DNA from: Burkholderiales bacterium
GTDB taxonomy: Bacteria > Pseudomonadota > Gammaproteobacteria > Burkholderiales > Burkholderiaceae_B
Direction of reading: 5' to 3'
NCBI GenBank assembly: GCA_005788065.1
Contig: SXZD01000016.1
Location: forward strand, 1-15,898
DNA: 15,898 nt
The notes beneath the pieces are model-generated. The model was not told where the DNA came from. It saw nothing but the letters and a program-made list of their open reading frames with translations, and did not search any database. Position 1 is the first letter of the stretch. The number at the start of each line of letters is the position of its first letter. The position numbers were made by a program, and so were the translations under genes. Shown piece by piece: positions 6,311-11,735 of this stretch.

Positions 6311-7567
6311 TCAGGCCTTGCCATCCAGAATGGCTGAGGCCTCTTTGCCCTGATAAAAGTGGGTCAACTGCCGGCGCACGAAACCCTCAGCAAAGCCGGT
6401 TTTGACGGCAATACTCGCGATATCGCCAGCATAATCCAGCACGCTGGTTTTCAGCGTCGCCTCGTCAAGTCCCATTTCTGCAACCACCTCACTGAGCGTG
6501 TCATCGCCGTATTTGCGGTAGAACAGGGCGATACCACCATCGATGAACGACTTCAGATACGCTGACTGGCGGAACTCCAGCCAGAATTCATAGCCCACCA
6601 CGATATATTCCTGCAGATCGTTATCACTGATGTAGGCTCGCACGGACGATACTGGCTGCCCTTTCACGCGATCCCACCACTGCGAGACTCCGGCCATGGC
6701 CGTATCGCGATAGCGGTCATGTTCCAGCAGAGAGATCACGAGGTCTACCGTGGAGGCCACACCACCGTCCACCCAACGGCGCGCAGACTCTTCAAGCGAC
6801 TCGGTGAGATCCGGAGCGCGCTCGCCTATCCAGTCTTTCAAGACGCGGGCGCCCCGCTTCACCCCGCCGCGACCTAACCAACTGGCATCGCTGGTCAGCG
6901 AGCCCTTGAGCACCGTCACCACCAGGTCAGAGAGCAATTCACGAAAGGCCTGACTCTCACGCATGCGGGCTGTACTGCGGTCCAGCAGTCCACCGGTCTC
7001 AAATGTTTTTTCCAGTAGTTCATCAAACGTGCGGTCGGTGATGACGTCGGACAGTTTTGTCTTGCGGTTTTGCGGGGATAGAAATACCAGCGACGCAATT
7101 TCGCCCGCCAGTTCCAAGATGGCCCCGGATACATCCATCTCCAGCGCATAGCGATGCGCAATGCCCTTGACCTTGGACTCCTCAAATGCGTCACGCAGCG
7201 TGATCGATCCCATCGCATCGTAAATGGAAGACCACTCATCCTTGATCAGACGCTCGATCTGACGTGAGGTCATCTGCTCCATCCAGAAACGGGTCTGCGC
7301 CTCGAGCAGGGCTTGCGCCTGGGGCGACAGTGCAGCGGGCTTGCCCTGCGCGGTCGCTTTAACGGGTTTTGCCGCCTTTGATGCTGCTGTTTTCGGTGCT
7401 GCTGTTTTCGGTGCTGCAGGTTTCGCCGTCGCCGCTTTCGCTGTCGCCGCTTGCCGTTTTTCAACCTTTGGGGCTGCTGCTTTTGCCGTTGCGGTTTTCG
7501 GTTTTCCTGCTTTCGTCACTTTTGATTTGCTGACGTCAGTTTTGGGGGTGCCAGATTTGCCTGCCAT
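6311..7567 (-). CDS. Unknown protein with histone-H1-like Lys/Ala/Pro N-terminal tail
   Basis: I do not recognise this 418-aa protein. The first 85 or so residues are almost only Lys, Ala, Pro, Thr and Ser, with short repeats of the type AAPKT, like bacterial histone-H1/AlgP-like tails. They predict a disordered, strongly basic segment that could bind nucleic acid or polyanions. The remaining 330 residues are mostly amphipathic helix, with recognisable stretches such as LIKDEWSSIYDAMGSITLRDAF and WVDGGVASTVDLVISLLEHD, and no clear signal peptide, TM helix or enzyme motif. A second part (about 300-400) has another helical repeat ending VRRQLTHFYQG. ATG 7567 is chosen over the longer reading from 7693 because AAAAGGCACGGAC precedes it and the extension is Cys/Arg-rich and unlike the rest. 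It is monocistronic and convergent with the VTT gene. A polymer-granule or nucleoid-associated role is only a guess. Confidence 0.85.
   Translation of the reverse strand: MAGKSGTPKTDVSKSKVTKAGKPKTATAKAAAPKVEKRQAATAKAATAKPAAPKTAAPKTAASKAAKPVKATAQGKPAALSPQAQALLEAQTRFWMEQMTSRQIERLIKDEWSSIYDAMGSITLRDAFEESKVKGIAHRYALEMDVSGAILELAGEIASLVFLSPQNRKTKLSDVITDRTFDELLEKTFETGGLLDRSTARMRESQAFRELLSDLVVTVLKGSLTSDASWLGRGGVKRGARVLKDWIGERAPDLTESLEESARRWVDGGVASTVDLVISLLEHDRYRDTAMAGVSQWWDRVKGQPVSSVRAYISDNDLQEYIVVGYEFWLEFRQSAYLKSFIDGGIALFYRKYGDDTLSEVVAEMGLDEATLKTSVLDYAGDIASIAVKTGFAEGFVRRQLTHFYQGKEASAILDGKA
7383..7427. repeat. 15-bp tandem repeat in the basic tail of the unknown protein
   Basis: GCTGCTGTTTTCGGT occurs twice perfectly (7383-7397 and 7398-7412) and a third time degenerately. 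On the coding (minus) strand each unit encodes the five residues AAPKT. More divergent copies continue to about 7450. Such in-frame repeats often vary in number between strains and change tail length without a frameshift. Confidence 0.7.
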
Positions 7568-7753
7568 GTCCGTGCCTTTTTGGGCTTGATGCCGATTGAT
7601 CTTGGTTGATCTTGTTCTGTATCTTGAATTTGAACACAAATCGCAGCAACACATGCTTTTTCCTACTAAAGTGGTCACGTTTTTTATGAGCACACCGGGT
7701 TTCTACCCTCTTCAGGAGGGGGAATTTCTGAATCCATATGATGTCTACATGCA

Positions 7754-7764
7754 GTAATTATTAC
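7754..7764. promoter_or_regulatory. Palindrome GTAATTATTAC upstream of the subtilase
   Basis: A perfect 11-bp palindrome (GTAAT-T-ATTAC) is centred 30 bp before the protease ATG, in the AT-rich part of the 221-bp divergent region shared with the unknown basic-tail protein. Its place fits an operator or a -10 region, but I find no convincing -35 at the right distance. The same region also holds a small hairpin, CCCTC-TTCAG-GAGGG (7706-7720), with no T-run after it. Confidence 0.25.
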
Positions 7765-7788
7765 GGTACCCTCACAGTCTGATCCTCG

Positions 7789-9990
7789 ATGAAACCTCCC
7801 TTCCCCATGGCAAACCAGTCGCTTGGCCGTCTGAACATCAGACAGGCCATTTGCCTGACCACTACTGCAATGGTCTGCGCCATGATGATGTCGCCCGCAC
7901 ACGCTGAAGTTGCGCAGGGAGCAACGACCCTTCCAGTGAATACGAGGACGTTCGCACCGGCCGCAAACGACCTGGCTGCTGCACCGTGGGCTGAGCAACT
8001 GGTGGTTCGCCTGCACGACACCACACGCCCCGAAGACGCGGCCCGCCTTTTCAACGCACAAACCGGCGAGCGCAATGCAGCGGGACGCTCAGGAAATGAC
8101 CGCCTCCAACAGTCCCGACAACGACTGCAGGAATGGGTAGGACGTGAACGGGAACGTGCCCAAACGATCAGCAACGCGCACGGTTCACATCTCAAGTCCA
8201 AACGCATGATGGGTGATGGCTCCCATGTGATGCGCTTCGAGGCGAATGCCGCGCCATCCGAACGCATGCGCACGTTCGAAAGCCTGCGTGCCGACCCGCG
8301 TGTGGCGTCGGTGGCCATCGACCGGCGCACTCAACCGCAGGCGGCCGGCCCCGTCACGGGTGCTGTCAACGTGCTGTCGAGCAGCGCGCGCTCATGGTTT
8401 TTGAAACCCATCACTCAGGAAGCGGCATCCACCAACACAGCCACCCTGTGGCAGCGCTACCATGGCGACAGCAGCACGATCGTCGCTGTCGTCGACACGG
8501 GCGTGCTACCGGGTCACCCCAGCCTGCGGGGAAGACTGCTGCCAGGCTTTGATATGGTCACCGATGCATTCACTGCCAATGATGCACAGGCTGCCAGCAC
8601 CACTTCCAGCCGCGACAACGACGCCAGCGACCCCGGCAACGGCGTTTCATTCGCCGACAGCATCAGCCGCCCGGAATGTGGCACCGGCAGCAACAGCACT
8701 TGGCACGGGACATTCGTGTCTGCGCTGATCGCAGCCAACCCCGCACAGTCCGAACAGGTTTTCCCGATCAACTGGCACGGACAGATCCTGCCCGTCCGTG
8801 CACTGGGGCGCTGCGGTGGCTTTACGTCCGATCTGGCCGATGGCGTGCGCTGGGCGGTGGGCATCACCGTTCCCGGCACCACTGCCAATCGCACACCCGC
8901 CAATGTCGTCAATCTGAGTCTGGGCGCCACCGGCCCCTGCGTCTCCGCCATCGAGGGCTCTGCCATCCGTGAAGCGCTGAACCGCGGCGTGGTGGTGGTC
9001 GCAGCAGCAGGCAATCGCGGGGGTGCGCTGGACAGTCCGTCCAACTGCGACGGCGTGATTGCCGTTGGGGCGGTCGACCAGGAAGGATTGAAAGCCGATT
9101 ACAGCAATTTTGGCGCTGGCATTACCCTGATGGCACCCGGAGGCGACGCTTCATTTCCGATCTGGTCCGCATCCAACAGCGGTCTGATGGGCCCGGGTAC
9201 CAACACGTATTCCAGCAAGATCGGCACCAGCTTTGCCACGCCGCTGGTGGCCAGCACCATCAGCCTGATGCGCAGCCTGAACCCGTCGCTCACACCATCC
9301 GGTATCGAGCAGATACTGCGACAGACCGCCCGACCATTCCTCACCCGCAGCGGTGTCAGCACCTGCAGCGGAACGATGCAGTCAACTGCCTGCAACTGCA
9401 CCACAGCCCAGTGCGGAGCCGGCATGCTGGACACCGCGGCTGCTGTCAATGCAGCCCGTCCCGGGCAGGTGTTGGCCAATCTGATCGGGCCTTCCGTGGT
9501 CAATCCCGGCAGTACGGAGCGCTTCGACGCCAGTGGCAGTTTCAACCCGGGCAGCAGTGCACTGAACTGGCGCTGGCGGGTCATTTCCTTTACCGGATCG
9601 TCTGCGCCGGTGATTGCAAACGAAGCCGTCTCCACCACCGACATCCGTTTTCCGGAGGGGCTGACCGCAACGCAACTGGGACTGACGGTGAGCAATGGCA
9701 GCCAGTCTCACGACATCATCAAAAACGTGCTCGTCCAAGCGCCGGGAACCGCTCAGGCCGACGTATCAGGGGCGCTTGCAAACTTGTTGGTGGGCAGTAT
9801 CGGAGCTGCCACCGGGGCAGCCGGTTTCAGCTCGGACAGCGCGGGTGGAGGCTCGGCTGACCCGAGTGCCGGAAACAGCACGTCACCGGCGTCAAGCGGT
9901 GGCGGCGGTGGCGGTCAACTGCCACCGGCCAGCCTGCTGGCTTTGCTCTCGGGACTGCTGCTGCTGCGCCGTTCGCATCATCGGGCTTGA
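7789..9990 (+). CDS. Secreted S8 subtilisin-family protease with PKD-like domain and GlyGly-CTERM-like tail
   Basis: This is a serine endopeptidase of family S8, 733 aa. A signal peptide runs to about residue 39 (AHA before E40). A propeptide-like region covers about 65-185 (LVVRLHDTTRPEDAARLF, then FEANAAPSERM and VASVAIDRR). The catalytic domain (about 200-555) has D236 in VAVVDTG, H306 in TWHGTFVSALIA, oxyanion N409 in VAAAGN and S481 in GTSFATPLVA, so all four key residues are present. Four cysteines (526, 535, 537, 542) cluster after the serine block and may form disulfides. A PKD-like beta domain follows (about 566-655), then a Ser/Gly linker. Residues 704-733 are a Gly run, a hydrophobic LLALLSGLLLL and RRSHHRA, the form of a rhombosortase/GlyGly-CTERM signal. 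There is no obvious Shine-Dalgarno; ATG 7807 is an alternative start that keeps the signal peptide. It should be exported by Sec, then the outer membrane, and released or anchored after tail cleavage. Confidence 0.94.
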   Translation: MKPPFPMANQSLGRLNIRQAICLTTTAMVCAMMMSPAHAEVAQGATTLPVNTRTFAPAANDLAAAPWAEQLVVRLHDTTRPEDAARLFNAQTGERNAAGRSGNDRLQQSRQRLQEWVGRERERAQTISNAHGSHLKSKRMMGDGSHVMRFEANAAPSERMRTFESLRADPRVASVAIDRRTQPQAAGPVTGAVNVLSSSARSWFLKPITQEAASTNTATLWQRYHGDSSTIVAVVDTGVLPGHPSLRGRLLPGFDMVTDAFTANDAQAASTTSSRDNDASDPGNGVSFADSISRPECGTGSNSTWHGTFVSALIAANPAQSEQVFPINWHGQILPVRALGRCGGFTSDLADGVRWAVGITVPGTTANRTPANVVNLSLGATGPCVSAIEGSAIREALNRGVVVVAAAGNRGGALDSPSNCDGVIAVGAVDQEGLKADYSNFGAGITLMAPGGDASFPIWSASNSGLMGPGTNTYSSKIGTSFATPLVASTISLMRSLNPSLTPSGIEQILRQTARPFLTRSGVSTCSGTMQSTACNCTTAQCGAGMLDTAAAVNAARPGQVLANLIGPSVVNPGSTERFDASGSFNPGSSALNWRWRVISFTGSSAPVIANEAVSTTDIRFPEGLTATQLGLTVSNGSQSHDIIKNVLVQAPGTAQADVSGALANLLVGSIGAATGAAGFSSDSAGGGSADPSAGNSTSPASSGGGGGGQLPPASLLALLSGLLLLRRSHHRA

Positions 9991-9993
9991 AAA

Positions 9994-10164
9994 TCAGTTT
10001 TTGGGGGGTTTGGGTTTCGTCAACCAGGAATTGTGCTCCTGGAACCATTGCGGAACCTTGCCCACGCTGTAGACGAAATCGTCCCACCATTCGGGGTTTG
10101 TGATGAACACCACCTCCACCAACCCGATGATCACCGCGATTGCAACAATCATCCTGATATTCAT
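9994..10164 (-). CDS. Single-TM microprotein, 56 aa, unknown function
   Basis: This short gene encodes MNIRMIVAIAVIIGLVEVVF, then an aromatic, charged stretch ending NSWLTKPKPPKN. Residues 4-22 form one hydrophobic helix and the remainder (about 34 residues) is soluble, rich in Trp (four), Phe and Pro. It is supported by a near-perfect Shine-Dalgarno, AAGGAGG, immediately upstream of the ATG and by its position 14 bp after the short-chain dehydrogenase stop, so it looks like the last gene of that minus-strand group. Its stop lies only 3 bp from the stop of the convergent subtilase. I recognise no family. Topology is probably N-in with a small exposed tail, or a signal-anchor, but the sequence does not fix this. 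Confidence 0.72.
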   Translation of the reverse strand: MNIRMIVAIAVIIGLVEVVFITNPEWWDDFVYSVGKVPQWFQEHNSWLTKPKPPKN

Positions 10165-10178
10165 CTACCCTCCTTGCC

Positions 10179-10970
10179 CTATTTGAACGGATTCATCCGC
10201 AGACCGAGTTGGTAACGCAAAGCCTCCGGCAACGGCCTGATACCCGCCACCGTAAGACGGTTGACCCAACCGGGCACGCAGACCGGCTTGCCTGCCATGA
10301 CTGCATCAAAACCCTCACGCACCACGTCAGCCGCGTCCTGCCAGACAAAATCGGGAAACTGGCTGGCAGCCTGCCGGGTGCCCATTACGTCGTGGAATTC
10401 GGTGCGGGTAAAACCGGGACACAGGGCTGTCACATGAACGCCATGCGGCTTGAGTTCCATGTCCATGGACTGCGATACATGCAGAACATAGCTCTTGATG
10501 CCCGTGTAGAGCAGGCTGGCTGCGGGCGGCGCATAGGCGGCAATCGACGACACGTTGACGATGCGACCATAACCACGCTCTTTCATGCCCGGTACCAGCG
10601 CGTGGGCCAGTTCGGTCAGCGATGTGATCATGACCTGTATCTCGGCAGCCAGTTCTGTCCACTGCACGTCTGCAAATTTGTAGCTGCCACTCATGCCAGC
10701 ATTGTTGATGAGTACATCAACATCGAGTTTCCGCTTTTTGAGATCACGCACCAACGCCCTGACGCCCTTGGGGTCGGCCAGGTCGGCTGCCAAAGGTGTG
10801 CAGCCGATGTTGTGGTCTGCGGCCAATTGTGTGGCCAGCGCCTCCAGACGTTCCACCCGTCTGGCCACCAGTACCAGATTGAATCCCTGCGATGCCAGCA
10901 AACGCGCGAATGCCTCGCCGATGCCCGCTGATGCACCCGTTACCAGTGCTGTCTTGCCACCTGTGATCAT
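10179..10970 (-). CDS. Short-chain dehydrogenase/reductase (classical SDR)
   Basis: This 263-aa cytoplasmic NAD(P)-dependent oxidoreductase is of the classical SDR type (COG0300-like). The Rossmann glycine motif is T11-G-A-S-A-G16-I-G18. R37/R38 after the second strand suggest NADPH preference. D63 lies in AADLAD and NNAG is at 89-92. The catalytic triad is S142, Y155 and K159 (VSSIAAY, then YTGIK). CPGFTRTEF is the family's post-catalytic segment. Length and layout are complete. ATG 10970 follows GGGGAG; the longer reading to 11021 runs into the Sel1 gene region without a ribosome site. It lies 47 bp after the Sel1-repeat gene and 14 bp before the microprotein. Substrate cannot be read from sequence; relatives act on acyl chains, sugars and many small carbonyls. 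Confidence 0.92.
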   Translation of the reverse strand: MITGGKTALVTGASAGIGEAFARLLASQGFNLVLVARRVERLEALATQLAADHNIGCTPLAADLADPKGVRALVRDLKKRKLDVDVLINNAGMSGSYKFADVQWTELAAEIQVMITSLTELAHALVPGMKERGYGRIVNVSSIAAYAPPAASLLYTGIKSYVLHVSQSMDMELKPHGVHVTALCPGFTRTEFHDVMGTRQAASQFPDFVWQDAADVVREGFDAVMAGKPVCVPGWVNRLTVAGIRPLPEALRYQLGLRMNPFK

Positions 10971-11017
10971 GCTCTCCCCTGCTGTGTATTGAAGTTCGTC
11001 TGCGCGCCTGCAGCCCG

Positions 11018-11566
11018 TCAAGGGGCATCACTGCGTTTTTTGAGGTTACGGTCAATGATGCCAGAAACTGCCTCGGATTCTGCGAAACGTTCGGCCATCC
11101 GTCTTGCGCGCGCCACATCCTCAGCGGGCATCTCAGGCTCCAGGCGCAGGGCAAACACGCGCGCCATTTCGTTGCCCAGACGTTCGCCATTGACATACAG
11201 CGCCAAGGCCACCACCCGCGAACGCGGCACACCCTGTCCGTTTTCGTACATTTCACCCAGACTGTGCATGGCCTCTGCATCGCCCTCGTCCGCGGCGCGC
11301 GCCAGCCATGCGGCACCCACTGCCTCATCGGTACGCACACCCAGACCCCTCACGTACATCAGCCCGACAGCACCCATGGCTCGCACATCGCCCTTTTCTG
11401 CCAAAGCGGAGAACGCTTCAAATGCATTCTTGAAGTCACCCCGCTTGAAGGCCGAAACACCCATGTGATAAGTGATATTGTCTTTGGCTTGCATGTTCAC
11501 CAGCAAAGCCCCCGCCAAAATCACAAAAAACACGCCTGCCAAAATGAAAAACAGGTTTTTCCGCAT
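11018..11566 (-). CDS. Membrane-anchored Sel1-repeat protein
   Basis: This 182-aa protein has an N-terminal hydrophobic helix (about 5-24) acting as an uncleaved anchor or signal peptide, then alpha-helical Sel1-like/TPR repeats from about residue 33. The clearest repeats are AEKGDVRAMGAVGLMYVRGLGV and ADEGDAEAMHSLGEMYENGQGV, with the typical A-x-x-x-LG-x-xY-x-x-G-x-GV pattern. A third, degenerate repeat follows (VVALALYVNGERLGNEMA) and a charged C-terminus. Sel1 proteins are protein-interaction scaffolds, and anchored ones often face the periplasm. It starts 47 bp upstream of the dehydrogenase, and the three minus-strand genes could be one transcript. The start at 11566 is the only ATG keeping the anchor; GAGG lies somewhat far upstream of it. 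No specific partner is evident. Confidence 0.88.
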   Translation of the reverse strand: MRKNLFFILAGVFFVILAGALLVNMQAKDNITYHMGVSAFKRGDFKNAFEAFSALAEKGDVRAMGAVGLMYVRGLGVRTDEAVGAAWLARAADEGDAEAMHSLGEMYENGQGVPRSRVVALALYVNGERLGNEMARVFALRLEPEMPAEDVARARRMAERFAESEAVSGIIDRNLKKRSDAP

Positions 11567-11576
11567 GCTTCAATTG

Positions 11577-11620
11577 CCTCAGACACAGATTCGTCGTGCA
11601 CACTATACTCTGACCTGAGG
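11577..11620. promoter_or_regulatory. Overlapping divergent -10 elements flanked by an inverted repeat
   Basis: ACTATACT (11602-11609) gives TATACT on the plus strand, toward the kinase, and TATAGT on the minus strand, toward the Sel1 gene. For the plus strand, CAGACA 18 bp upstream is a partial -35. No good -35 is seen for the minus strand. The pair is enclosed by CCTCAG (11577-11582) and CTGAGG (11615-11620), which could be half sites of a regulator or chance. Confidence 0.35.
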
Positions 11621-11678
11621 TGGCGAGTTTCCCGATAAAACGCCCCGACACGGACTGGCACAGCCATCCTTCCGTACC

Positions 11679-11722
11679 GCATACAAACCGCACACATACT
11701 GCACACAGACAGCAACCAGAAA
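11679..11722 (+). repeat. 11-bp imperfect direct repeats in the histidine-kinase leader
   Basis: Four consecutive 11-base units read GCATACAAACC, GCACACATACT, GCACACAGACA and GCAACCAGAAA, with approximate consensus GCAnACAnACn. They end 13 bp before the kinase ATG and lie downstream of the candidate promoter. They would therefore also form a G-poor, A/C-rich, unstructured stretch of the mRNA leader. Spacing is close to one helical turn. Confidence 0.5.
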
Positions 11723-11735
11723 CTTGCACGGCATC

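Noticed and set aside
6295..6317. Hairpin GGCCT...AGGCC with inner CCC-GACA-GGG between convergent genes
   Set aside because: The position suits a bidirectional terminator, but the stem has a 3-base bulge, it overlaps the stop codon of the unknown gene and no T-run follows on either strand.
7596..7613. Direct repeat TTGATCTT separated by two bases in the leader of the unknown gene
   Set aside because: There are only two 8-bp copies with no promoter context that would mark it as an operator.
10033..10215. 60-aa plus-strand frame after the subtilase
   Set aside because: It is antisense to the microprotein, which has a near-perfect Shine-Dalgarno and a clear TM helix; this frame has neither.
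10209..10931. 240-aa open frame on the plus strand
   Set aside because: It is antisense to the short-chain dehydrogenase with its intact TGxxxGxG and YxxxK motifs; it has no ribosome site and no recognisable domain.
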